This document shows positions 25,569 through 33,443 of a stretch of DNA of 64,000 nt, one piece after another. Source of the DNA: Curtobacterium pusillum (GTDB lineage Bacteria; Actinomycetota; Actinomycetes; Actinomycetales; Microbacteriaceae); contig CP018783.1 of NCBI GenBank assembly GCA_002025645.1, forward strand, positions 1,798,001-1,862,000, read 5' to 3'. The notes beneath the pieces were generated by a model. That model was given only the letters and a program-made list of their open reading frames with translations. It was not told the DNA's origin and ran no database searches. The position numbers were made by a program, and so were the translations under genes. The first letter of the stretch is position 1; each line of letters begins with the position of its first letter.

Positions 25569-26387
25569 ATGGTCACCTCAGTCCCCCTCCGCGACGGCGC
25601 ATCGATCCCCGCGATCGGCTTCGGCGTCTACAAGGTCGACGACACCGAAGCCGAGACGGCCGTCGGTCTCGCGCTCGACGCCGGCTACCGGCACGTCGAC
25701 ACAGCCGAGATGTACGGCAACGAGACCGGCGTCGGGAAGGCGATCCGTGCTTCCAGGCTGGACCGTGACGACGTCTTCGTGACGACCAAGGTGTGGAACG
25801 ACCACCAGGGGCGCGACGCGACCCTGCGGGCGTTCGACGGCAGTCTCGAGCGGCTGGGACTCGACGCGGTCGACCTCTACCTCATCCACTGGCCGGCCGC
25901 GGCGAACGACCGCTACGTCGAGACCTGGCGGGCACTCGTCGAGCTGCGGGAGTCGGGCCGGGCACGCAGTGTCGGTGTCTCGAACTTCCAGGTGCCGCAC
26001 CTCGAGCGCATCATCGGCGAGACCGGCGAGGTCCCCGCGCTCAACCAGGTCGAGCGGCACCCGTGGCTGCCGCAACGTGAGCTCATGGCGTTCCACGAGC
26101 AGCACGGCATCGTGACGGGTGCGTGGTCGCCGCTCGGGCGCGGTCGGCTCATCGAGGAACCGGTGCTCACGAGCATCGCGGACGCCCACGGGGTGAGCGT
26201 CGCGCAGGTGCTCGTGCGGTGGAACGTGCAGCAGGGGGTGGTGGTGCTGCCGAAGTCGGTGACGCCGTCGCGGATCCGGTCGAACCTCGACGTCGACGGC
26301 TTCGCGCTGAGCGACGACGACCTGGCGGCGATCGCGTCGCTCGAGTCGGGGCAGCGGACGGGGTCGCACCCGGACTCGGTGTCGTGA
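25569..26387 (+). CDS. Aldo/keto reductase (2,5-diketogluconate reductase type)
   Basis: This 272-residue TIM-barrel oxidoreductase uses NADPH to reduce carbonyls to alcohols. All four catalytic residues of the family can be seen: Asp and Tyr in HVDTAEMYGNE (about 43-50), Lys in VTTKVW and His in LIHWP. The NADPH-binding end is LPKSVTPSRIRSN. It ends in GTGA, overlapping the next gene, so the two are coupled. The physiological substrate is not determined by sequence. Confidence 0.92.
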   Translation: MVTSVPLRDGASIPAIGFGVYKVDDTEAETAVGLALDAGYRHVDTAEMYGNETGVGKAIRASRLDRDDVFVTTKVWNDHQGRDATLRAFDGSLERLGLDAVDLYLIHWPAAANDRYVETWRALVELRESGRARSVGVSNFQVPHLERIIGETGEVPALNQVERHPWLPQRELMAFHEQHGIVTGAWSPLGRGRLIEEPVLTSIADAHGVSVAQVLVRWNVQQGVVVLPKSVTPSRIRSNLDVDGFALSDDDLAAIASLESGQRTGSHPDSVS

Positions 26388-26956
26388 TCGACCCGCAGCA
26401 GACCGCACGGCAGCACCTCCGCGCGGACGAGCACCTGTACTGGGCGGGCGTCAGCGATCCGGGGAAGCTGTTCTCGGGCCGAGACGCCTTCCTGGTGCCG
26501 TTCTCCCTCTTCTGGGCCGGCTTCGTCGGCACCGGGTTGGTCGAGAGCCTCCGCCAGGGCACGCTCGGCGTCGCCGTGGTCATCCCGCTCGTGCTGTCGA
26601 TCGTGGGCCTGCACCTGGTGTTCGGTCGGTTCCTCGTGAAGGCCCACCGCAAGCGCACCACCGTGTACGCCGTCACCGATCGTCGGGCGCTGGTCATCAC
26701 ACCTCGGGGCACACGGGACGTCCCGGTCGGCAGGACCGATCGGACGACGACGTGGGACCGGGGACGTCGGCACTGCTCCGTCGAGTGGAACAACGGGGAT
26801 CCCCACGGTGTGACGGCGCTGTTCGGCGGCGCGGCCGTCACCCGCATCTACGCGAACACCGGACTCGACGGACTCTTCGGACCGCAGGTGTTCGCGTTCT
26901 GGGACGTGCGCGACGGGGACGAACTCGTCCGAGAACTCGAACGGGCGTCGCGTTAG
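26384..26956 (+). CDS. PH-domain-like membrane protein
   Basis: This 190-residue protein has two hydrophobic helices (about 40-58 and 64-84) followed by a basic KAHRKRTTVYAVTDRRALVITPRGTRD segment typical of bacterial PH (bPH-type) domains. The start YWAGVSDPGKLFSGRDAFLVPFSLFW resembles the family's amphipathic lead. Likely anchored in the cytoplasmic membrane; function unknown. The GTG start overlaps the reductase stop by 4 bases. Its stop overlaps the convergent small gene at 26953. Confidence 0.7.
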   Translation: MIDPQQTARQHLRADEHLYWAGVSDPGKLFSGRDAFLVPFSLFWAGFVGTGLVESLRQGTLGVAVVIPLVLSIVGLHLVFGRFLVKAHRKRTTVYAVTDRRALVITPRGTRDVPVGRTDRTTTWDRGRRHCSVEWNNGDPHGVTALFGGAAVTRIYANTGLDGLFGPQVFAFWDVRDGDELVRELERASR

Positions 26957-27153
26957 GGTCGGCGGTCCTCTTCGGACTGCCACGGCAGGTGCAGGTCACC
27001 CGGTTCGGGCTCGACGTCACCGGCGTCGTCGGAGCCTCCGGTGCCGGGAGCAGCGACCACCTTCGACGGATCGATGCCGTCCTGCTCGAGGTCGTCGTCG
27101 GTGCGTGCGTCGGTCGGTTCGGGGCCGGGTTCGTTCGGGGCGAGGTCACTCAT
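26953..27153 (-). CDS. Small acidic protein, unknown
   Basis: This 66-residue protein starts MSDLAPNEPGPEPTDAR and is rich in Asp, Glu, Pro and Gly, so it is probably disordered. It is convergent with the PH-like gene, overlapping by 4 bases, and divergent from the lipoprotein gene. No Shine-Dalgarno precedes the ATG. It may be real, since its composition is not that of a shadow frame, but no family is recognised. Confidence 0.5.
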   Translation of the reverse strand: MSDLAPNEPGPEPTDARTDDDLEQDGIDPSKVVAAPGTGGSDDAGDVEPEPGDLHLPWQSEEDRRP

Positions 27154-27248
27154 GCCGTGCACGGTAGGCGCTGTGTCCCGAGTACCAGTCCGGTCACGAC
27201 GGCCGTCCGCGCTGCGAGCCCCCGTTACGATCTCGGCGAGGGGGAACG

Positions 27249-28085
27249 ATGCGAGGAACACGCGCCGCGACGACGGCGGTCATCGGCACGGTACTGGCGG
27301 GGCTGCTGCTCACCGGGTGCACGGCGTTCGGCGGGGACGACAGCGTCCCGAAGCCGACCCGGCAGGCCGCCGGTCAGACGCCGCAGCCGGACGGGACGCT
27401 CGACACCGAGCACGTCACGTCGAAGCAGGTCGTCCCCGCGGGCACCGTCGTCGCTGAGACCGATGCGGTGTCGGAGAGCGGGGACACCAGCATCCACGTC
27501 CGGGTCGTCGCCGATGACAACGGCCGGTTCGAGGCGGAGCTCTCCGGGTACCGGACGACCGAGCCGCAGCCGATGACGGTCGAGTTCCGTCGCGCGGCGA
27601 AGTACGGCGACTACGGGGACAGCGGCGCCGTCGCCGCCACCACCTGGGAGCCGAACGTGGACGCACCGTCGTCCGTCAGCCTCGCAGCGGCCGGTGCCTA
27701 CCCGGACTGGCTGCACGACGTCGTCCTCGTCCCGGCGCCCGCTCGGGATGCAGACTCGGACACGCGTCCGTGGGTGGGATCCGTCCTGGCGGTCGGAGCC
27801 CTGCCGTGGAAGATCCCCGCCCCGTTCCCGGACCTCCACGTGACCGTCGGCAAGGACCGCCCCGGCGCGTACGGCTACGTGTTCGGCAAGGACGGCAAGG
27901 TCCTCTCCGACGGGGGCACGCCGTCGACGTACCAGGTCGCCCACGGTGACGAACAGACCACGGTGGCGGAACGCTTCGGCATCACGATGGCGGAGCTCCG
28001 CTGGCTCAACCCCACGATGAAGGTGCGGGACAACGGCTGGATCTACGAGGACACGATCCTCAACCTGGACCCCGCGACGCGCTGA
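27249..28085 (+). CDS. LysM-domain lipoprotein
   Basis: This 278-residue secreted protein has a basic start, a hydrophobic core and the lipobox LLTGC with lipidated Cys24. The middle (about 45-220) is a beta-rich region without a named domain. Residues about 230-275 form a LysM repeat (STYQVAHGDEQTTVAERFGI, then LRWLNP and EDTILNL) that binds peptidoglycan. It should sit on the outer face of the membrane against the wall. GAGGGGAACG precedes the ATG. Confidence 0.85.
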   Translation: MRGTRAATTAVIGTVLAGLLLTGCTAFGGDDSVPKPTRQAAGQTPQPDGTLDTEHVTSKQVVPAGTVVAETDAVSESGDTSIHVRVVADDNGRFEAELSGYRTTEPQPMTVEFRRAAKYGDYGDSGAVAATTWEPNVDAPSSVSLAAAGAYPDWLHDVVLVPAPARDADSDTRPWVGSVLAVGALPWKIPAPFPDLHVTVGKDRPGAYGYVFGKDGKVLSDGGTPSTYQVAHGDEQTTVAERFGITMAELRWLNPTMKVRDNGWIYEDTILNLDPATR

Positions 28086-28150
28086 GCACCGCGCGGTCGG
28101 TGCGGTCCGTTACGGTTGACCAGCACTCGCCACACGCAGGAGGTCCCACC

Positions 28151-28672
28151 GTGACGATCGTCGCCGCAGCAGACGGCTCAGCCCTCGGCAACCCCGGCCC
28201 CGCCGGCTGGGCCTGGTACGTCGACGACGACCGCTGGGCCGCCGGGGGTTGGCCGAACGCCACGAACAACCAGGGCGAGCTCACCGCCGTGCTCCAGCTG
28301 CTCCGGGCCACGAAGGACACCGGCGAAGCGCTGCACATCCTCTGCGACAGCCAGTACGCCATCAAGGCCTGCACGGAGTGGCTCGCGGGGTGGAAGCGGA
28401 AGGGCTGGCGGAAGGCCGACGGCAAGCCGGTCATGAACGTCGAGATCATCAAGGAGCTCGACGCGGAGCTCCAGGGGCGCAGGGTCACGTTCGAGTGGGT
28501 CCGCGGACACGTCGGCCACGAGATGAACGAGGCAGCGGACGTCCGTGCCCGTGGCGCTGCGACCGCCTACCAGCAGGGCACCGACGTCCCGCACGGGCCG
28601 GGCTGGCCCGGGGTCGAGGTCACCGAGCCGGCCGCTCTGCCGGAGGCGACGCCGCCCGCGACCCTGTTCTGA
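28151..28672 (+). CDS. rnhA: Ribonuclease HI
   Basis: This 173-residue enzyme removes RNA from RNA:DNA hybrids. The acidic catalytic set is visible: Asp in AADGSALGNPGPAGWAW, Glu in NNQGELTAV, Asp in LCDSQYAI, and the C-terminal VRGHVGHEMNEAADVRA that carries the last histidine and aspartate. AGGAGG 8 bases before the GTG fixes the start. A polar, proline-rich tail follows the fold. Standalone gene. Confidence 0.93.
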   Translation: MTIVAAADGSALGNPGPAGWAWYVDDDRWAAGGWPNATNNQGELTAVLQLLRATKDTGEALHILCDSQYAIKACTEWLAGWKRKGWRKADGKPVMNVEIIKELDAELQGRRVTFEWVRGHVGHEMNEAADVRARGAATAYQQGTDVPHGPGWPGVEVTEPAALPEATPPATLF

Positions 28673-28688
28673 TGCAGCCGCGCGGCGC

Positions 28689-28940
28689 TCAGTAGGTGCC
28701 GTCGCGACGATCCTGACGCGTGATCTGCTCCCCGGACGCCGGGTCGACCCCGCTCCGCGTCGTGGTCGTCGTGCGACGTCCGCCGAACGCCACCGCGAGG
28801 CTGATGACGAGCAGGACCACGCCCGCTGCCATGAGGATGTAGCCGATCAGCCGCAGGTCGACACCCGCGAGCTGGATGTTCAGGGCGAACGCCACGATGG
28901 CGCCGACGACGATCAGGGCGATGCTCGATCCGATGCGCAC
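28689..28940 (-). CDS. DUF6458-type small membrane protein
   Basis: This 83-residue protein has two membrane helices (IGSSIALIVVGAIVAFAL and LIGYILMAAGVVLLVISL) and a polar C-terminal tail containing GGRRTTTTTR. The IGxSI start and VDL-IG-ILM middle match the DUF6458 family of actinobacterial envelope proteins; role unknown. The GTG at 28940 follows GAGGACACC. It is convergent with rnhA, the two stops 17 bases apart. Confidence 0.75.
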   Translation of the reverse strand: MRIGSSIALIVVGAIVAFALNIQLAGVDLRLIGYILMAAGVVLLVISLAVAFGGRRTTTTTRSGVDPASGEQITRQDRRDGTY

Positions 28941-29007
28941 GATGGTGTCCTCTCGATCCTGGTCCCGGACCGATCGGCCCGGGACTGGCGTCGAACGTAC
29001 CCGTTCG

Positions 29008-29267
29008 TCAGAGCTGCCGTTCCCAGAGCGACGCGTTCGTCGCGACGACCCCGAGGCGCACACGCTCCACAGGCAAGCGCTCCACGTCCGAGTGCCCCGT
29101 GCGCGAGCCCTCGGACGCCGCCCGCGGCGCACTCAGCCCGTCGGACGGCCCCGGCGGGTACCCGGTGATCCGGGACGCGTAGTCCGGCACCGACTCGAGC
29201 AGGTCCTGCAGGGCGGTGACGTCACCGTCCGCCGAGGCCCGCCGAGCTCGCGCACCACGGCCGACAT
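29008..29267 (-). pseudogene. Decayed GNAT acetyltransferase
   Basis: Reading leftward from the ATG that overlaps the helicase stop (ATGA), the frame gives MSAVVREL and then loses sense. A neighbouring frame continues DVTALQDLLESVPDYASRITGYPPGPSDGLSA in two pieces typical of a GNAT N-terminus. It then jumps to LPVERVRLGVVATNAS, a GNAT acetyl-CoA-binding C-terminus, and stops at LWERQL. The core domain between these is missing. This is best explained by one frameshift and an internal deletion in a gene once coupled to the helicase. Confidence 0.65.
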
Positions 29268-31846
29268 CAGTCGATGTCCACCTCGGACCACCCGTCGAAC
29301 CGCCCGATCTCGGTGACCCGCACGACGGCTTCGCCGGCTTCGTCGGACGCATCGAGGTCGATCGTCGCCGAGAACCCGAAGTCCTTGTCGCCGGACGGGT
29401 CGGCGAAGATCTGCCGCGCGCGCCACACCCGCGCCGAGCCGGGGGCCCCGACGGCACCGGCCTCGTCGAGCACCAGGTACTGCATCGACCGCGCGTCGGC
29501 GTCCGTCCCGACCTCGTCGTGCGCCTCGTAGTACTCCTCGAGCACGGCGTCCCACGCGTCCTCGCCGAAGCCCGCCGCACCGTCGAGCGCCGCGAGTCCG
29601 GCGACGTCGTCCGCCGCGGCGAGCAGCACCCGTTGGAACAGGGCGTTGCGCACGAGCACCCGGAAGGCCCGCGGGTTCCCCGTGAGTCGGGAGGGCTGCG
29701 GCGGCGCGATCTCCTCGTGTTCCTCCGAAGCGAGCAGGACGTCGCCGTTCAGCAGTGCCTCCCACTCGTCGACGAGCGAGGAGTCGGTCTGCTTGACGAC
29801 CTCGCCGAGCCACTCGATCAGGTCGTCGAGTTCCGGGGTGCGTTGCTCGTCGGCGATGGTCTGCCGCATGGTCCGGTAGGCGTCCGACAGGTAGCGGAGG
29901 ACGAGCCCCTCGGAGCGGGTGAGCTGGTAGAACCGCACGAAGTCACCGAAGGTCATCGCCCGCTCGTACATGTCCCGGACGACGGCCTTGGGCGAGAGCG
30001 CGAAGTCGAGCACCCACGGCTGCTCGGCGGCGTAGGCCTCGTACGCGGCTTCGAGCAGCGGCGCGAGCGGCTTGGGCCACGTGACCTCCTCGAGCAGCTC
30101 CATCCGCTCGTCGTACTCGATGCCCTCCTGCTTCATCCGGGCGACGGCCTCGCCGCGCTCTTTGAACTGCTGCTGCGCGAGGATGGCCCGCGGGTCGTCG
30201 AGGGTGGCCTCGACGATGGACACCATGTCGAGCGCGTACGTCGGCGAGTCAGGATCGAGCAGCTCGAACGCGGCGAGCGCGAACGGCGACAGTGGCTGGT
30301 TGAGCGCGAAGTTCGGCGCGATGTCGACGGTCAACCGGTACTCGCCGTCGACCTTCTCGATCACCCGCGCGTTGATGAGCGTGCGCGCGATGGTCAGGGC
30401 CCGCCGGGCCATCGCGAGTTGCCGTGCCCGGGGTTCGTGGTTGTCGAAGACGAGCGACCGGACGTCCGCGAAGGCGTCCCCGCCGCGGGCGACGACCGAC
30501 AGCACCATCGCGTGCGTGATCCGCATCCGCGAGACCATCGGCTCGGGCTCGGCCGCGATGAGCCGCTCGAACGACGCCTGTCCCCAGGAGACGAACCCCT
30601 CGGGCGCCTTCTTCCGCTTGACCTTGTTCTTCTTCTTCGGGTCGTCGCCGGCCTTGGCGAGCGACCGCGCGTTCTCGATGTCGTGCTCGGGCGCCTCGGC
30701 CACGACGTCACCCTCGGTGTCGTACCCGGCACGTCCGGCACGTCCGGCGATCTGGTGGAACTCGCGGGCGGACAGCTGCCGCATCTTCGTGCCGTCGAAC
30801 TTCGTCAGGCCGGTGAGCAGCACCGAACGGATCGGCACGTTGATCCCGACGCCCAGGGTGTCGGTGCCGCAGATCACCGGCAGGAGTCCGCGCTGGGCGA
30901 GCTGTTCGACGAGCCGCCGGTACTTCGGCAGCATCCCGGCGTGGTGGACGCCGATGCCGGCGCGGATGAGTCGGGACAGGGTCTGCCCGAACCCGGCACT
31001 GAACCGGAAGCCCGCGATGGCTTCGGCGATCTGATCACGACGTTCGCGTGATGCGACGCGAGCGGACATCAGCGCCTGTGCCCGTTCGAGTGCGGCGGCC
31101 TGCGCGAAGTGCACGATGTAGATCGGCGCCTTGCCCTCCTCCAGCAGCCGCTCGACGGTCTCCTGCACGGGCGTCATGACGTACTCGTACTCGAGCGGCA
31201 CCGGTCGGGAGACCCCGGTCACGCGGGCGGTGGGGCGTCCGGTCCGCCGCGACAGGTCGTCGGCGATGGTGGTGACGTCGCCGAGGGTCGCGGACATCAG
31301 CAGGAACTGTGCACGCTCGAGCACGAGCAGCGGCACCTGCCAGGCCCACCCGCGGTCGGGGTCGCCGTAGTAGTGGAACTCGTCCATCACGACGACGTCG
31401 ACGTCCGCGTCCGGTCCCTGCCGGAGTGCGAGGTTCGCCAGGATCTCGGCGGTGCAGCACACGATCGGGGCGTCGGCGTTGACGCTCGAGTCGCCGGTGA
31501 CCATGCCCACGTTCTGCGCGCCGAACAGCTCGACGAGCTGGAAGAACTTCTCGGAGACGAGGGCCTTGATCGGTGCCGTGTAGTAGCTGCGCTTCCCCTC
31601 GGCGAGCGCGGCGAAGTGTGCGCCGGCGGCGACGAGCGACTTGCCGGTGCCGGTGGGCGTGCTCAGGACGACGTTCGCGCCGGACACGAGTTCGATGACG
31701 GCTTCGTCCTGCGCCGGGTACAGCGGACGCCCGCCCTCGGCGGCCCACGCGGCGAAGGCCTCGTAGACCTCGTCGGGGTCGACGGCGCCGCCGTCGGCGG
31801 CCGGCAGTGCCGCGACGAGCGGTGGGAGCGTGGTGACGTCCGTCAT
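29267..31846 (-). CDS. Ski2/Lhr-like DEAD/DEAH RNA helicase (DUF3516)
   Basis: This 859-residue superfamily 2 helicase shows motif I STPTGTGKS (near 60), motif II VVMDEFHYYGDP (near 145), motif III LMSATL and motif VI HQIAGRAGRAGYD (near 345). The remaining ~450 residues match DUF3516, a C-terminal domain found on actinobacterial helicases. A lysine-rich segment KKKNKVKRKKAPEG lies near residue 390. The probable role is RNA processing or repair of structured nucleic acid. The ATG at 31846 is used; there is no strong ribosome-binding site. Confidence 0.9.
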   Translation of the reverse strand: MTDVTTLPPLVAALPAADGGAVDPDEVYEAFAAWAAEGGRPLYPAQDEAVIELVSGANVVLSTPTGTGKSLVAAGAHFAALAEGKRSYYTAPIKALVSEKFFQLVELFGAQNVGMVTGDSSVNADAPIVCCTAEILANLALRQGPDADVDVVVMDEFHYYGDPDRGWAWQVPLLVLERAQFLLMSATLGDVTTIADDLSRRTGRPTARVTGVSRPVPLEYEYVMTPVQETVERLLEEGKAPIYIVHFAQAAALERAQALMSARVASRERRDQIAEAIAGFRFSAGFGQTLSRLIRAGIGVHHAGMLPKYRRLVEQLAQRGLLPVICGTDTLGVGINVPIRSVLLTGLTKFDGTKMRQLSAREFHQIAGRAGRAGYDTEGDVVAEAPEHDIENARSLAKAGDDPKKKNKVKRKKAPEGFVSWGQASFERLIAAEPEPMVSRMRITHAMVLSVVARGGDAFADVRSLVFDNHEPRARQLAMARRALTIARTLINARVIEKVDGEYRLTVDIAPNFALNQPLSPFALAAFELLDPDSPTYALDMVSIVEATLDDPRAILAQQQFKERGEAVARMKQEGIEYDERMELLEEVTWPKPLAPLLEAAYEAYAAEQPWVLDFALSPKAVVRDMYERAMTFGDFVRFYQLTRSEGLVLRYLSDAYRTMRQTIADEQRTPELDDLIEWLGEVVKQTDSSLVDEWEALLNGDVLLASEEHEEIAPPQPSRLTGNPRAFRVLVRNALFQRVLLAAADDVAGLAALDGAAGFGEDAWDAVLEEYYEAHDEVGTDADARSMQYLVLDEAGAVGAPGSARVWRARQIFADPSGDKDFGFSATIDLDASDEAGEAVVRVTEIGRFDGWSEVDID

Positions 31847-31881
31847 GGGTCCATCCTCCCAGGTGGACGTGACCACCCCAC

Positions 31882-31923
31882 GGACTGGAGGCGCGGTGCG
31901 GGCCCGACCCGCGCCTCCAGTCC
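31882..31923. repeat. Dispersed palindrome, copy C (divergent promoter region)
   Basis: The arms GGACTGGAGGCGCGG and CGCGCCTCCAGTCC are perfect. Unlike the other copies, it lies between two divergent starts (helicase and luciferase-like gene), so it cannot be a terminator of either. This argues for a mobile REP-like element or a regulatory site. Confidence 0.85.
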
Positions 31924-31976
31924 GACATCTCCACACCACCAGGGCGCATCTCGATACGCGCGCATAAACTCGCTCC

Positions 31977-33011
31977 GTGCGCGAACTCGGCTTCCTCTCC
32001 TTCGTCCCGAACCACGGCGGCACCGCCGGTGCGGCCGCCGCTCTCGAGGACGGGCTCCGCCTGTTCGAGATCGCCGAGGCACTCGGGTACGGGACGGGCT
32101 GGGTGCGCGGACGCCACTTCGAACCGTTCCTGACCAGCCCGATGACGTTCTTCGCTTCGGCTGCCCAGCGCACGCGCACGATCGGGTTCGGCACGGCCGT
32201 GCTCGGCATGCGCTACGAGGACCCGGTGCGCCTCGCCGAGGACGCCAGCACGGTCGACCTCCTCAGCGGCGGTCGCGTGCAGCTCGGCATCAGCACGGGC
32301 ATCGCCGGGTACGGGCCGATCCTCGACCCCGTGTTCGGCGGCTCGGAGCGGAGTTTCCGCAACGAGGCCGAAGCCCGCGCCGCTCGGCTGCTCGAGGTCC
32401 TCGACGGCGACCCGCTCGGCAGCGCGGGGAAGGGCTACGAGAGCATCCCGGCCGGCGCCGACCTGACGCTGCAGCCGCTCAGCCCGGATCTCCGCGACCG
32501 CGTCTGGTGGGGCGGCGGCAGCATGGGCACGGCGGTCCGCACGGCCGAGAAGGGCCTGCGGCTGCACTGCTCGACGCTCAACACCGAGGACACCGGCGCG
32601 CCGTTCGCCGAGGCCCAGGCGGCGCAGATCGCGGCCTACCGCGACCGGTTCGCCGAACTCCACGGCGCTGGCGAACACACCGACCGCACGCCGAAGGTGG
32701 CCGTCGGCCGCATCGTCGTACCCCTGCTCGACGACCACGACCGCGCGGTGCACGAGGAGTTCCTGACCGGGTACTCGAGCGGCATGGACGACGAGGGGCG
32801 CCCGCTGTCGGGCACGCCGCCGTTCCGGTTCAGCAGCGTGCTGTCCGGCGAACCGTCGGCCATCGTGGACGCCCTGCTGGCCGATCCCGCCGTCACGGCG
32901 ACGGACGAGCTGGTGATCACCCTGCCTGCCAACGGCGACGCGGCGTCCCACGAACGGATCCTGCGCATCGTGGCCGAGGAGATCGCCCCGGCGGTGCGCG
33001 AGGTCCGGTGA
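31977..33011 (+). CDS. LLM-class flavin-dependent oxidoreductase
   Basis: This 344-residue bacterial-luciferase-like monooxygenase has a TIM barrel that oxidises substrates with reduced FMN or F420. It has the family start ELGFLSFVPNHGG, VDLLSGGRVQLGIS near 95 and RVWWGGGSMGTA near 180. TAAACT (31965-31970) lies six bases before the GTG with no Shine-Dalgarno, so it is probably leaderless. A paralogue is encoded at 43474-44505 (same opening and WWG-G motif). Substrate unknown. Confidence 0.88.
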   Translation: MRELGFLSFVPNHGGTAGAAAALEDGLRLFEIAEALGYGTGWVRGRHFEPFLTSPMTFFASAAQRTRTIGFGTAVLGMRYEDPVRLAEDASTVDLLSGGRVQLGISTGIAGYGPILDPVFGGSERSFRNEAEARAARLLEVLDGDPLGSAGKGYESIPAGADLTLQPLSPDLRDRVWWGGGSMGTAVRTAEKGLRLHCSTLNTEDTGAPFAEAQAAQIAAYRDRFAELHGAGEHTDRTPKVAVGRIVVPLLDDHDRAVHEEFLTGYSSGMDDEGRPLSGTPPFRFSSVLSGEPSAIVDALLADPAVTATDELVITLPANGDAASHERILRIVAEEIAPAVREVR

Positions 33012-33226
33012 CCTCCGGCCGACCAGGGCATCCGGCGGGCCCGCGACGGGGATGGTGAGGCTCCCGGGAGCCCGGCCGGATGACCATCTCGTCCCTGATC
33101 CGTACGGGATGGTGCACTCATCGTTCCACCTACCGGGCGGTTTGTCACACGAAACCGCGGATTGTGGACCGATTTCCTGACACATTGTCAGCAGTTTGTT
33201 CGAGCGAGCAGAAACGATCAACGGAA

Positions 33227-33240
33227 GTCAACCGGTTGAC
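33227..33240. promoter_or_regulatory. LacI-type palindrome
   Basis: GTCAACCGGTTGAC is a perfect 14-base palindrome with a central CG step, typical of LacI/GalR operators of sugar genes. No gene start lies next to it; the adjoining GH3 gene ends, not begins, here. Confidence 0.45.
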
Positions 33241-33250
33241 CCGGAAGAAC

Positions 33251-33284
33251 GAATGCGCCCCCGCGCGGACGCGGGGACGCATTC
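33251..33284. terminator. GC-rich hairpin
   Basis: GAATGCG (33251) pairs with CGCATTC (33278-33284), with CCCCGC against GCGGGG inside. A terminator between the converging LLM and GH3 genes is likely. Confidence 0.5.
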
Positions 33285-33443
33285 TGGACGCACCAGGGTA
33301 GCCAGGGCTCCATCGGCCGGATCAGGAGGCCGTGTCGCTCACATGGCGACCCCGTCTCGGTGCGCGCGCCGACGGTAACCAGCCGCCTGGCGCAGATCGA
33401 TGTTACTGAATGAACATCGCAGGAGCGCGGAAACCGGACGACT

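Larger units (their letters stand above)
33012..33443. other. Noncoding region between convergent genes, with palindromes
   Basis: These 432 bases between two converging stop codons contain no supported gene. They hold four inverted repeats: CTGACA-CAT-TGTCAG (33177-33191), GTCAACCGGTTGAC (33227-33240), the GC-rich hairpin 33251-33284 (arms start GAATGCG), and CGATGTT-N8-AACATCG (33398-33419). The hairpin may be a bidirectional terminator; the others look like operators. Confidence 0.6.

Noticed and set aside
33080..33378. Small proteins in the palindrome-rich gap
   Set aside because: No ribosome-binding site or domain; arginine- and serine-rich frames typical of chance reading.
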